The notes beneath the pieces are model-generated. The model made no database searches and was not told where the DNA came from. It worked only from the letters and a program-made list of their open reading frames with translations. A DNA stretch of 22,510 bases from Oscillospiraceae bacterium (GTDB lineage: Bacteria; Bacillota_A; Clostridia; Oscillospirales; WRJC01). Numbering within the stretch: position 1 is the stretch's first letter; every line of letters starts with the position of its first letter. The stretch is taken from positions 1 through 22,510 of the forward strand of contig WQXD01000030.1 of assembly GCA_009785015.1 (NCBI GenBank), written 5' to 3'. Shown here piece after piece: positions 7,714-15,813 of this stretch. The translations under genes were made by a program, and so were the position numbers.

Positions 7714-9480
7714 ATGGAAAATAAAAAATATAACGTATTAAGCGCGGTTGCCATTTGCGCAAAATGCGCGCCTGCTGCGACAATTGCGAATGTCATCTTA
7801 AATGTAATAAGCGGCATTTTGGCCCCGGTTATGGTGTATGTCGTGGCTGTATTTGTCGATTCGGCAGTCACTCTTACTTCAAGCGAGCCGCACACTAAAA
7901 TACTGCTTATCAGCATCGCGGCTATGGTTATCTGGTACACATACAATCAGTTAAGCCCTGTTCTCGGCAGGCTTTTGACCAAAAATACAGAGAATAAACT
8001 TAAAATCAAACTGCGTCCGCTGATGGTAAAAAAACAGGCAAGTTTAAATTTTGAATCGATGGAAAATGACAAGACGCTTGATTTGATTGAATTTGTATCT
8101 CAAAACACGGAAGCGAAATTCGTGGGGGTTATGTCAAGTTTCATTTCGTCAATGAGTTTAGTCATTCAAATGGCGGGGATTTTGTCAATCCTGCTTTCGT
8201 ATGTCTGGTGGGTGCCGCTTATCTTTTTATTCGGGGCAGTCCCATTGATTGTTTTGTCGTTCAAAGGCGGGAAAAAAATATATAAGTCATACAAAAAAGT
8301 CAGCGTATTAAGCCGAACGATGAATTATCTGTCGGAAATTTTATGCTCAAGGGAATCAAGCGCGGAACGGACATTATTCGGATATACAAAGGCAATAAAC
8401 GAAAAATTCAGAATAACTCACTTAAAACGCAGCAACTTGAACACAAAAACAATCGCTGTTGAAATGACTCAATCAAAGGCTTGCAGTATTGCATTGAATA
8501 TATTTGTTTTAATCGCGATGTTTTCAATGATAAATCAAGTCGCGGATAAAACAATTTCGATAGGTTTATATATCTCTATTACCGGGGCTATGATCAATTT
8601 AATCGGGATTTTATCAAATGCGCTTTCGCAATTAATTTATGACCTGTCGGAATATATCGAGTATTTTAAGGATTTTACCCGGTTTTTCGCGTTGCCCGGC
8701 AATGAAAATGTACTTGAATATACAAAAAATAATGCAAATTTCGAGGGGATGATTATAAAAAATCTGTGGTTCAAATATAAAGACACGGACGATTATGTAT
8801 TAAAAGGCGTAAATTTACATATCGAAAAAGGCAAATCTTATTCTTTGATAGGAAAAAACGGCGCGGGCAAAACAACGCTCACGAAAATCATCACGGGGCT
8901 TTACAGGGATTTTGAGGGTGAAATAATCGTCAACGGCAGGGATATAAAAGAGTACGGTTTGAGCGAGCTGCGCGATATATTTTCCGTCGTTTATCAGGAT
9001 TACGCCAAATATTATATATCATTATCGGATAATATCACATTCGGGGCTGATTCCGATAATTTTGAAGAGCTTGCCAAAATAGTGGAATTGGACGGCGTGA
9101 CCGGCAAACTGCCCCAAGGCAAAAAAACTCCGCTCGGAAAAATTTTTGACAACGGAACGGACATATCGGCCGGCGAATGGCAGAAAATCGCCATTGCGCG
9201 GAGCGTTTACAGGGATTGCCCCTTTATGGTTCTCGACGAACCGACGGCAAGTTTGAGCCCCATGACGGAAACTAAAATCTACAACAAATTCGCCGAAATA
9301 TCCGCGGGTCATACTTTGCTGCTGATTAGCCATAGGTTAGGCTCGACAAAGCTTTCGGAAAAATTGCTGGTACTTGACGGCGGAAAAATCGCCGAGGAAG
9401 GCTCTCACGGCGAATTAATACAAAAAAACGGGATTTACGCCGAGATGTTCGGCAGTCAGAGGAGCTGGTATGATGAATAA
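7714..9480 (+). CDS. ABC exporter half-transporter 1 (TMD-NBD) with a variant signature motif
   Basis: A 588-residue type I ABC exporter half: a membrane domain of about 340 residues with several hydrophobic helices, then a nucleotide-binding domain. The P-loop is GKNGAGKTT (380-388), the Walker B is FMVLDEPT with Asp508-Glu509, and the switch region is ISHRLGS. The signature reads ISAGEWQ (Ser485 onward), where LSGGQ or LSGGEWQ is usual, and the D-loop is TASLSP rather than SALD. Such variation is typical of the weaker site in heterodimeric exporters. It resembles LanT-like exporters without a peptidase domain. The gene overlaps the second half-transporter by 11 bp, so the two probably form a heterodimer. 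The substrate (drug, peptide or lipid) is not identifiable. Confidence 0.9.
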   Translation: MENKKYNVLSAVAICAKCAPAATIANVILNVISGILAPVMVYVVAVFVDSAVTLTSSEPHTKILLISIAAMVIWYTYNQLSPVLGRLLTKNTENKLKIKLRPLMVKKQASLNFESMENDKTLDLIEFVSQNTEAKFVGVMSSFISSMSLVIQMAGILSILLSYVWWVPLIFLFGAVPLIVLSFKGGKKIYKSYKKVSVLSRTMNYLSEILCSRESSAERTLFGYTKAINEKFRITHLKRSNLNTKTIAVEMTQSKACSIALNIFVLIAMFSMINQVADKTISIGLYISITGAMINLIGILSNALSQLIYDLSEYIEYFKDFTRFFALPGNENVLEYTKNNANFEGMIIKNLWFKYKDTDDYVLKGVNLHIEKGKSYSLIGKNGAGKTTLTKIITGLYRDFEGEIIVNGRDIKEYGLSELRDIFSVVYQDYAKYYISLSDNITFGADSDNFEELAKIVELDGVTGKLPQGKKTPLGKIFDNGTDISAGEWQKIAIARSVYRDCPFMVLDEPTASLSPMTETKIYNKFAEISAGHTLLLISHRLGSTKLSEKLLVLDGGKIAEEGSHGELIQKNGIYAEMFGSQRSWYDE

Positions 9481-11242
9481 AAAACTTCCCGTGTTCAAAC
9501 TTGTAATAAATACAATACGTCATTCATGGAAAGCTCATCCGGCAACATTCACCGCATTGATATTCGGTTCGTTGTTTTTATGCGCGGTACGGGTGTTTGA
9601 AATTTACGCCATGCGCTTTTTCTTTGACGCGGTTGCAAATTTCGCGGACAACACAAGTTCTTTCGACGATGTAATAACGGCAGCCCTGCCGATTGCCGCC
9701 ATTATGCTGATGGGCCCGGTTATAGATATCGCGGAATATTTGGCGCAGGGATATTTCTGGCGCAGGGGCGTAAATTATTTGCAATCGCTTTTTCATCTGC
9801 GCACAGGTAAAATGCCGATGGGTGATTTTGAAATTTCAAATACTTTCAACGATATGCAAAAAGCCTTGCAGGGAAGCGACGAAGCTCCGTCCTTAGGCCG
9901 TTCGATTATACAGTTCTTATTTCATAATCTGCCGTTTTTTATCTTCACTTCGATTTTTTTGTTTACAGTAAAACCGTTGTTGATTTTCGCCATGATGTTT
10001 ATATTTCTTTCCGTATTGGTTTCACAGGTAATACGCGCTGAAATAATCTTTAAATTTGAAAATGAAACAGCCGGATTAAAAAGGCAGACGCAGTATTTTG
10101 AGAGTTGCATTACTTCAAAAGAGTATTTCAAGGAAACGCGCACTCTGGGCGTATTCGATTATTTTTATAAAAATTTTATTGATTTGACAACGCTTTTAAA
10201 TAAAAAATCCATGCGGGCGGAAAAGAAAATCGCATTTGTTGAAACATTGCTTCGGCTTTTTAATATTATCGGTTATGCCGGGATTCTTGGATTATTGTTG
10301 TATTATATTTTCGACGGGGCGGTTTCAGTCGGAGCTTTTGCGGCTGTGTTTTATTCCGTGGGCGAAATAAATAACGTATTGAGAGGTATGGTCGAAGATA
10401 TAGGGGAGGCTATGAAATATCTGACCACGACTTCGTTTTTGTTGAATTTTCTTGAAGAGCAAAAAGAAGAAAAATGCGCCGAAACGCTTGATAAATCTGT
10501 TGATATTGATATTAAAGACGTTTCGTTTACATATCCCGGAAGCGACACAACCGTGCTGAAAAATATAAATCTGAAGATAAAACAAGGCGAAACGCTTGCG
10601 ATAGTCGGCGAAAACGGCGCAGGGAAAACCACTCTCACCAAATTGATCACAGGGCTGTATCAGCCCTCCGGCGGCGCAATCTTTTACGGTGACAAAGACA
10701 TTAATTTATACGCGCCCGAACAGCGCTATGAAGCAATATCAAGCGTATTCCAGAATTTTATCAGATATAAGCTGACAGCGGGTGAAAATATCAGAATCAG
10801 CGACATGTCGTCTGATATGCCTTTGAATGAAATGAATGAAATTTTGACTATGGCGGAAGTGCCGCAAACTAAGTTTTCAAACGGTTTGGACACCATGTTG
10901 TCAAGAGAATTTGACGGCACGGAACTATCCGGCGGCGAATGGCAGCGCGTTGCCATCGCAAGGGGATTTTACCGCGCGCATAATGTGATTGTTTTAGACG
11001 AGCCTACCGCCGCTATCGACCCGATTGAAGAATCAAATATTTTTAGGTTATTCAAGGAATCCGCACGCGGTAAAACAGCCATTTTGGTAACTCACCGTCT
11101 TGGTTCCGCCAAAATAGCCGATAAAATCATCGTAATGGAGAACGGTGAAATAATAGAAGCCGGTACTCATACCGAATTGACAAAACGGCAGGGCAAATAC
11201 TCTTTTATGTTTTCCGAACAGGCAAAATGGTATAACAGGTGA
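9470..11242 (+). CDS. ABC exporter half-transporter 2 (TMD-NBD)
   Basis: A 590-residue ABC exporter half with an N-terminal membrane domain and a C-terminal nucleotide-binding domain. Motifs are canonical: P-loop GENGAGKTT (380-388), signature LSGGEWQ (Ser487), Walker B VIVLDEPT with Asp510-Glu511, D-loop AAIDP and switch THRLGS. Its start overlaps the end of the first half-transporter, with AGAGGAG just upstream; the ATG at 9470 and the one at 9473 are both possible. Translational coupling and matching architecture point to a heterodimer. It ends 8 bp from the convergent sulfatase gene, with only a weak hairpin between them. Confidence 0.9.
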   Translation: MMNKKLPVFKLVINTIRHSWKAHPATFTALIFGSLFLCAVRVFEIYAMRFFFDAVANFADNTSSFDDVITAALPIAAIMLMGPVIDIAEYLAQGYFWRRGVNYLQSLFHLRTGKMPMGDFEISNTFNDMQKALQGSDEAPSLGRSIIQFLFHNLPFFIFTSIFLFTVKPLLIFAMMFIFLSVLVSQVIRAEIIFKFENETAGLKRQTQYFESCITSKEYFKETRTLGVFDYFYKNFIDLTTLLNKKSMRAEKKIAFVETLLRLFNIIGYAGILGLLLYYIFDGAVSVGAFAAVFYSVGEINNVLRGMVEDIGEAMKYLTTTSFLLNFLEEQKEEKCAETLDKSVDIDIKDVSFTYPGSDTTVLKNINLKIKQGETLAIVGENGAGKTTLTKLITGLYQPSGGAIFYGDKDINLYAPEQRYEAISSVFQNFIRYKLTAGENIRISDMSSDMPLNEMNEILTMAEVPQTKFSNGLDTMLSREFDGTELSGGEWQRVAIARGFYRAHNVIVLDEPTAAIDPIEESNIFRLFKESARGKTAILVTHRLGSAKIADKIIVMENGEIIEAGTHTELTKRQGKYSFMFSEQAKWYNR

Positions 11243-11250
11243 CGCAACGA

Positions 11251-12756
11251 TCACTTTTTTCTGACGGCATCGGTCATTTCAAGGCCGGTGTCATAATCGA
11301 GCTGCCTGGGCTCGTACTCTTCGTTTTCCCTCTGCCGCGTCATCCCCGTATATGCCCAAGCCGGCGCTTTCGCGCCGCCGCGCCACGGCCTGTTTTCCCA
11401 GTAATACCCCCGGAGCGGGTCGCGGGTGGTGTTTTGCCATGCAAGCAAAGCATCGTGGAGCCGGTTCCGTATCTCTTTCGCTTCGTCGCGACAGATGAGA
11501 TTACACATTTCGCCGGGGTCTTTTTGCAGGTCGTATAATTCGTCGGACGACAACAGGTTCAGCACAAGTTTGCAGCGTCCGTCATATACGGCCCTCATCG
11601 GCTGAAACCCGCCGAATCCGTCGTGGTCGATTTCGTAGCGCCCGAACTCTATGAAAACATACTCGTTTACGCGATGGCTCAAATCGCGCATTGCGGGCAC
11701 GAGCGTTTTGCCCTGCAGCAGTTTCGGCAAAGGCAGCCCCGCGAAATCGAGAATTGTCGGAGTTATATCGATGTGCGACACGGGTGCGTCATATATTGTT
11801 CCGGGAGAAGTCAGGCCTTCGCAGCTGACGATAAAGGGAACCCTGGCTATCTCTTCGTATGCCGCCGGCCCTTTTCCGCTCAGGCGGTGCGATTTCAAAA
11901 AATCGCCGTGGTCGGATGTATATATCACCAGCGCGTCGGAGGCGTACTGCTTTACTGCGTCGTAAACCCTGCCTATTTCATTGTCGATAAACGTGTTGCA
12001 GCCGAAGAAATACCTGTCGTTTATTTTCACTTCCGAGCGGTCTTCATTCAGCGCCGCTCCCGCCCACACCTTTTGATGATCCGGCTTTTCGGCGAGCGAA
12101 TCACGCACATTCGAAGACACCGGAAATTGGTGATCTTCATACATCGACGAGTACGGTTCGGGGCAGACGCTCGGCCCGTGCGGCTCGTCGTATGACACGA
12201 CGAGAAGATAATCGTTTTGAGTGTGAGTTTTCAAAAACTCCACGGCTCTGTCGGTGCAGCGGTGCCCGAACGTGAAATCCGCCGTCACGCCGTTTTGCCG
12301 CATGACCTCGGCGGAACGCGAATTTCGCCTTTCTTCCGGGGACAGTTCTTCGAGGTAATTGCGCATATCGTACCAGTATTTTTCGTCCCAGCCGTCAGGA
12401 CACCTGCCCACTCCGAAATAGTCTCCGCCGTCCAAATGCCACTTTCCGATGTACGCCGTATGGTACCCGTTGTCCCCGAGCCGCTGCCCTATAGTTTTTA
12501 TATTTTCATACAGCGGGACGCTGTTGGTGCATACGCCGTTTGAGTGCGGGAACAGCCCCGTGAATATGGCGGAGCGCGCCGGACCGCAAACGGGCTGCGC
12601 CGTGTACGCGTTTGTAAACCGCAGTCCGTCCGCCGCTATTTCGTCTATTCGCGGCGTTTTCAGCCCCGTACCCCCATGCGGCATGGTTTCGCCGTAACAG
12701 CTCACCATGTCAACTCGCTGCGTATCGGTCATTATCACGACTATTTTTTTCGACAT
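11251..12756 (-). CDS. S1-family sulfatase (Cys-type, cytoplasmic)
   Basis: A 501-residue sulfatase that hydrolyses sulfate esters or sulfamates. Visible features are the metal site MTDTQR (Asp11), the active-site motif Cys57-Gly-Pro-Ala-Arg61 whose Cys must be converted to formylglycine, GKWHL (Lys105, His107), DEPHGP (His193) and YTSDHGD (Asp282, His283). No signal peptide is present, so it should act inside the cell on imported sulfated sugars. The ATG at 12756 is chosen over an upstream one at 12894 because the promoter at 12793-12821 lies between them and a GGGGGC ribosome binding site precedes it. No formylglycine-generating enzyme is in the window. The exact substrate is unknown. Confidence 0.92.
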   Translation of the reverse strand: MSKKIVVIMTDTQRVDMVSCYGETMPHGGTGLKTPRIDEIAADGLRFTNAYTAQPVCGPARSAIFTGLFPHSNGVCTNSVPLYENIKTIGQRLGDNGYHTAYIGKWHLDGGDYFGVGRCPDGWDEKYWYDMRNYLEELSPEERRNSRSAEVMRQNGVTADFTFGHRCTDRAVEFLKTHTQNDYLLVVSYDEPHGPSVCPEPYSSMYEDHQFPVSSNVRDSLAEKPDHQKVWAGAALNEDRSEVKINDRYFFGCNTFIDNEIGRVYDAVKQYASDALVIYTSDHGDFLKSHRLSGKGPAAYEEIARVPFIVSCEGLTSPGTIYDAPVSHIDITPTILDFAGLPLPKLLQGKTLVPAMRDLSHRVNEYVFIEFGRYEIDHDGFGGFQPMRAVYDGRCKLVLNLLSSDELYDLQKDPGEMCNLICRDEAKEIRNRLHDALLAWQNTTRDPLRGYYWENRPWRGGAKAPAWAYTGMTRQRENEEYEPRQLDYDTGLEMTDAVRKK

Positions 12757-12792
12757 TTTTGTTTTGCCCCCTGTCTCGTTTGATTTGTATAA

Positions 12793-12821
12793 ATTGTAAC
12801 ACAAAATCGGCGGGAAGTCAA
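12793..12821 (-). promoter_or_regulatory. SigmaA-type promoter of the sulfatase gene
   Basis: On the minus strand TTGACT (12821-12816), a 17-nt spacer and TACAAT (12798-12793) lie 37 nt before the sulfatase start. The sequence GCCCGTTGACTTCCCGCCGA here overlaps the -35 and resembles the element upstream of the promoter at 13791-13819. Confidence 0.8.
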
Positions 12822-12925
12822 CGGGCAAATGTGAATAAAAAAATACTCGCCAAGAGGCAAGTTTAAATAAGTAACATGAGTTCGAAAAAAACAATGAATT
12901 ATGCCGATTTTACGCGGCGTTTATC

Positions 12926-13019
12926 GTAGGGGACGCGCCCCTGCGCGTACCGTGTGCGGAATTTGATTTTGCGCTTACGGTTGGATTTATCGGCGGGCTG
13001 TCGGGGACGCATACCCTAC
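12926..13019. repeat. Imperfect palindromic intergenic element
   Basis: GTAGGGGACGCG at 12926-12937 is matched in inverted orientation by CGCATACCCTAC at 13008-13019 (9 of 12 positions). Within it, GGGGACGCGCCCC and CGGGGACGCA repeat the same core. It begins directly after the stop of the secreted-protein gene. It resembles the short GTAGGGG-type dispersed palindromes seen in many Clostridia genomes and may act as that gene's terminator. No transposase remnant is seen. Confidence 0.4.
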
Positions 13020-13742
13020 TTATGTCTCGTCAGCGTCAGCGAAGTCGTTTAGGCCCGATCTCTCTATTATAGCGAGATACTCATCGGCATCGAGGAAATC
13101 CAATGCCCCGCTTTTTATGTCCGCTATGCTCGTGAAATATTCGGCAAATATTTCGGCGTTGTTTTTCCCGCTCAGCAAACTCATTTCCTTCGAGGTGTAC
13201 TTGAAGTCCCATTCTGGAAACCTATCAGCAAACAAAAAGGTACACTCCATGGTTCCGTCGCGCAGCAGCGCATACGTGTCGTAGCCTACGGAAAACAGCA
13301 CAAAATCTTGCCCTTCCTCAATGTATCTGTTTACTTCGGGTAAGGGACCCATAGTGCCACAAAGTATTTCGCCATTGTAAAAAGACTGGGCCACAGTTTC
13401 CTTGACGACACCGCCGCTCATTAGAAAATAGTATTCTCCGCATATTTCATTTCGCTCAAAAACTATCGTTGGGACAGGACCAACCACCCGCCAATCCGCA
13501 AAATCCTCCTCCGTGAAACCAGACCCCTCAAAGTTCATCGATATTAAATACAATGCGATACCAATACTACTTTTGACATCGAAATCGTATGGTCTGAACC
13601 CGTCAACGACAAAGGGATTATAGAGATTTTCGATGCCGAAGGACTCAAAAAAAACATCGGAACTGCCCGCCACGCCGGGCATCAACAACAAAACAACGAC
13701 CAACACCGGCAAAAGAACGGCGCTTTTGATTTTCTTTTTCAT
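13020..13742 (-). CDS. Secreted protein of unknown function
   Basis: A 240-residue protein I do not recognise. It begins with a clear Sec signal peptide: MKKKIKS, a hydrophobic run of leucines and valines, then PGVAGSS, with probable cleavage after GVAG. There is no lipobox Cys, so it should be released or wall-associated rather than lipid-anchored. The mature part is acidic, with many Asp, Glu and Phe (for example FDVKSS, FTEEDFADW, FLDADEYLA), and shows no catalytic motif that I know. It has its own strong promoter, divergent from the transketolase genes, and a GAGGGC ribosome binding site. Confidence 0.8.
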   Translation of the reverse strand: MKKKIKSAVLLPVLVVVLLLMPGVAGSSDVFFESFGIENLYNPFVVDGFRPYDFDVKSSIGIALYLISMNFEGSGFTEEDFADWRVVGPVPTIVFERNEICGEYYFLMSGGVVKETVAQSFYNGEILCGTMGPLPEVNRYIEEGQDFVLFSVGYDTYALLRDGTMECTFLFADRFPEWDFKYTSKEMSLLSGKNNAEIFAEYFTSIADIKSGALDFLDADEYLAIIERSGLNDFADADET

Positions 13743-13790
13743 ATCTTTGCCCTCACTTTCATCACCTGCGTGTAACGAATGTTAACGATA

Positions 13791-13819
13791 ATTATAGCGT
13801 AGGCAGATAAAAATGTCAA
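13791..13819 (-). promoter_or_regulatory. Consensus sigmaA promoter of the secreted-protein gene
   Basis: On the minus strand a perfect TTGACA (13819-13814), a 17-nt spacer and a perfect TATAAT (13796-13791) lie about 48 nt before the start codon. Confidence 0.9.
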
Positions 13820-13881
13820 GCGTTTCGGCGGGAAAATAAACGGGCAAAATGCATGAAAAATGACGAAACGATCATTATTGT

Positions 13882-13903
13882 CTCCCAACTCTCCCAACTC
13901 TCC
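13882..13903 (+). repeat. Tandem 9-bp repeat upstream of the transketolase promoter
   Basis: CTCCCAACT occurs twice in tandem (13882-13890, 13891-13899) followed by a partial CTCC. It lies 10-30 nt upstream of the -35. A near copy in inverted orientation (GGAAGAGTTG, 13922-13931) lies inside the promoter spacer, so the set may be a regulator-binding array. Confidence 0.6.
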
Positions 13904-13913
13904 TGATTTTCCC

Positions 13914-13942
13914 TTGACAACGGAAGAGTTGTATGGTATAAT
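13914..13942 (+). promoter_or_regulatory. Consensus sigmaA promoter of the transketolase genes
   Basis: A perfect TTGACA (13914-13919), a 17-nt spacer and a perfect TATAAT (13937-13942) lie 48 nt before the TTG start at 13991. The spacer holds the inverted motif noted with the tandem repeat. Confidence 0.92.
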
Positions 13943-13990
13943 TTAAGAAAAATGGAAAACTAAACTAATAATGAAAGGCGGCGATATATT

Positions 13991-14827
13991 TTGATTGAGA
14001 CAAAGACGGAAAAAATACGTGAAATAGAACAAAAAGCGCGCCAAATCCGGTATTATACGCTTGAATGTATCGGGTCGTTCGGGATGGGGCATGTGGGTGG
14101 TTCGCTGTCCGTCGCCGATGTACTCGCGGTTTTGTACTTTGGGGAAATGAATGTAGATCCGAAAAATCCGAAATGGGACAAACGGGACCGGCTTGTTTTA
14201 TCCAAAGGGCACGCGGGGCCCGCGTTGTACGCGGCCCTCGCGCTGAAAGGCTTTTTTGATATCGGCCTGCTTTACACGCTCAACAAACCCGGAACTTCAC
14301 TCCCCAGCCATTGCGACATGAACAGAACGCCGGGTATAGACATGACTACGGGCTCGCTGGGCCAAGGGTTGTCCGCAGCCCTCGGAATGGCTCTGGCGGC
14401 AAAACTCGACAAAAACCCGTGCAGGATATTCGCGATACTCGGAGAAGGGGATATCCAGGAGGGCCAGAGCTGGGAGACGGCGATGTACGCGGGAAACCGC
14501 GGGCTTGACAACATTGTCGCTTTCACGGACAGAAACGGGCTGCAAAGCGACGGGCGGACGGACGACATAAATTCGCTGGGCGATTTAAAGGCAAAATATG
14601 AGTCTTTCGGCTGGTATGCGGATGCGGCAGATGACGGAAACGACGCCGCGCAAATAATGGCCGCGATAGACGCCGCAAAAAATCAAAGAAAGCCCGCGAT
14701 GCTGATATTGAATACAATCAAGGGAAAAGGCGTGTCATTTATGGAAAACAAAACCGAATATCATCATTTGGCTATGAGCGGCGACGAAATCGAAGCTGCG
14801 AAAAGGGAGGTTTGCGAAAATGCTTGA
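13991..14827 (+). CDS. Transketolase, N-terminal (TPP-binding) subunit
   Basis: A 278-residue split transketolase subunit that moves two-carbon ketol units between sugar phosphates. It carries the TPP/metal-binding part: GMGHVGGS (His34), LSKGHAGPALYAAL (His74), and the metal motif GEGDIQEG (151-158) followed by DRNGLQSDG. The first glycine motif is GEGD where GDGE is common. The start appears to be TTG at 13991, with AAAGGCGG 9 nt upstream; no ATG is nearby. The 3' end overlaps the partner subunit by 8 bp, giving translational coupling. Two-subunit transketolases are common in anaerobes, either for general pentose phosphate metabolism or for dedicated sugar pathways. Confidence 0.93.
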   Translation: MIETKTEKIREIEQKARQIRYYTLECIGSFGMGHVGGSLSVADVLAVLYFGEMNVDPKNPKWDKRDRLVLSKGHAGPALYAALALKGFFDIGLLYTLNKPGTSLPSHCDMNRTPGIDMTTGSLGQGLSAALGMALAAKLDKNPCRIFAILGEGDIQEGQSWETAMYAGNRGLDNIVAFTDRNGLQSDGRTDDINSLGDLKAKYESFGWYADAADDGNDAAQIMAAIDAAKNQRKPAMLILNTIKGKGVSFMENKTEYHHLAMSGDEIEAAKREVCENA

Positions 14828-15752
14828 TTTGGTTGAAATGAGAGCCGCGTATTGCGAGGAAATGATCAATCTCGCCAAAGCGGATGACAGGATTGTAACG
14901 GTCGAATCGGATTTATGCAGAGCGGCGGGGATGATGAAATTCAAAGATGAGTTTCCCGGCAGAGTTTTTGACGTCGGAGTGGCCGAAGCGAATATGACCG
15001 GAATAGCGGCGGGGCTCGCCGCGATGGGGAAGCGCCCCTTCATACATACATTCGCCCCTTTTGTCACGCGGCGCGCGCTGGACCAGATTGCCGTTTCGAT
15101 AGCCTATGCCGGACTGCCGGTCAAAATCATCGGGAGCGACGCCGGAATCGCGGCGGAATTCAACGGCGGCACGCATATGGCTTTCGACGATATGGGAATA
15201 ATGCGCGCAATTCCGAAAATGACGGTGTTCGAGCCGGCGGACGAAACCGCGCTCCGGGCCCTGCTGCCGCAGATGCACGCCCTCGACACTCCGTGTTACA
15301 TGAGATTATACAGAAAAAAAGCCGAAAAAGTGTATGAGGACGGTTTTGATTTTAAACTCGGCAGATGCAATTTGATAAAATCCGGAAGCGACGCGGTTAT
15401 TATCGCCTGCGGTCTGGTTTTGCCGGATTGCATAGCCGCCGCAAATGCACTCGACGAGGACGGTATAAAAACCGCAGTCGCGGACATGCACACGCTAAAG
15501 CCGCTTGACCTCGATTTTGTGTCTGACGCCCTGAATAAATACAAGATTATCGCAACCGCCGAAAATCACAGCGTCATAAACGGGCTCGGCAGCGCGGTTT
15601 CGGAGTATATCGCCGAGAGCGGAAAGGCAGTTGCCTTTAAGAGAATCGGCGTAAACGACAGGTTCGGCGAAGTGGGGTTCAAACCGTATCTGCAGCAGGC
15701 TTTGGGTCTTGACAGAGACAATATCGCAAAAATCGTGAAAGGTTTGACATAA
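14820..15752 (+). CDS. Transketolase, C-terminal (pyrimidine-binding) subunit
   Basis: A 310-residue partner subunit with the pyrimidine-binding and C-terminal transketolase domains. VTVESDL near residue 27 and DVGVAEANMTGIAAGLA (51-67) are characteristic; Glu56 is the glutamate that activates the TPP aminopyrimidine. The C-terminal domain follows from about 185 (SDAVIIACGLVLPD, TAENHSVINGLGSAVSEYIAE). It overlaps the N subunit gene by 8 bp, its ribosome binding site AAAGGGAGG lies within that gene, and a bidirectional terminator follows within 10 bp. Confidence 0.93.
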   Translation: MLDLVEMRAAYCEEMINLAKADDRIVTVESDLCRAAGMMKFKDEFPGRVFDVGVAEANMTGIAAGLAAMGKRPFIHTFAPFVTRRALDQIAVSIAYAGLPVKIIGSDAGIAAEFNGGTHMAFDDMGIMRAIPKMTVFEPADETALRALLPQMHALDTPCYMRLYRKKAEKVYEDGFDFKLGRCNLIKSGSDAVIIACGLVLPDCIAAANALDEDGIKTAVADMHTLKPLDLDFVSDALNKYKIIATAENHSVINGLGSAVSEYIAESGKAVAFKRIGVNDRFGEVGFKPYLQQALGLDRDNIAKIVKGLT

Positions 15753-15757
15753 ACAAA

Positions 15758-15800
15758 CAAAACAGGAACGCATGCAAATTGGCTGCGTTCCCGTTTTGTT
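15758..15800. terminator. Bidirectional rho-independent terminator
   Basis: CAAAACAGGAACGCA (15758-15772) pairs with TGCGTTCCCGTTTTG (15784-15798) at 14 of 15 positions. The plus strand continues GTTTTGTTTTG and the minus strand GTTTTGTTTGTTT, so it can end both the transketolase transcript and the convergent lipoprotein transcript. Confidence 0.9.
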
Positions 15801-15813
15801 TTGCCGGTGATTT

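Noticed and set aside
11239..11260. Terminator for the ABC exporter operon
   Set aside because: GTGA and TCAC followed by six T residues give only a 4-bp stem; too weak to call, though it lies in the right place.
12757..12894. Longer sulfatase N terminus from an upstream ATG
   Set aside because: The extension spans the promoter -35/-10, has no sulfatase homology, and lacks a ribosome binding site, whereas GGGGGC precedes the ATG at 12756.
13991..15752. Transketolase-dependent sulfoquinovose degradation (sulfo-TK pathway)
   Set aside because: A split transketolase and a sulfatase are suggestive, but no sulfoquinovosidase, sulfo-sugar isomerase or sulfoacetaldehyde reductase was recognised nearby, and the sulfatase cleaves sulfate esters, not C-S bonds.
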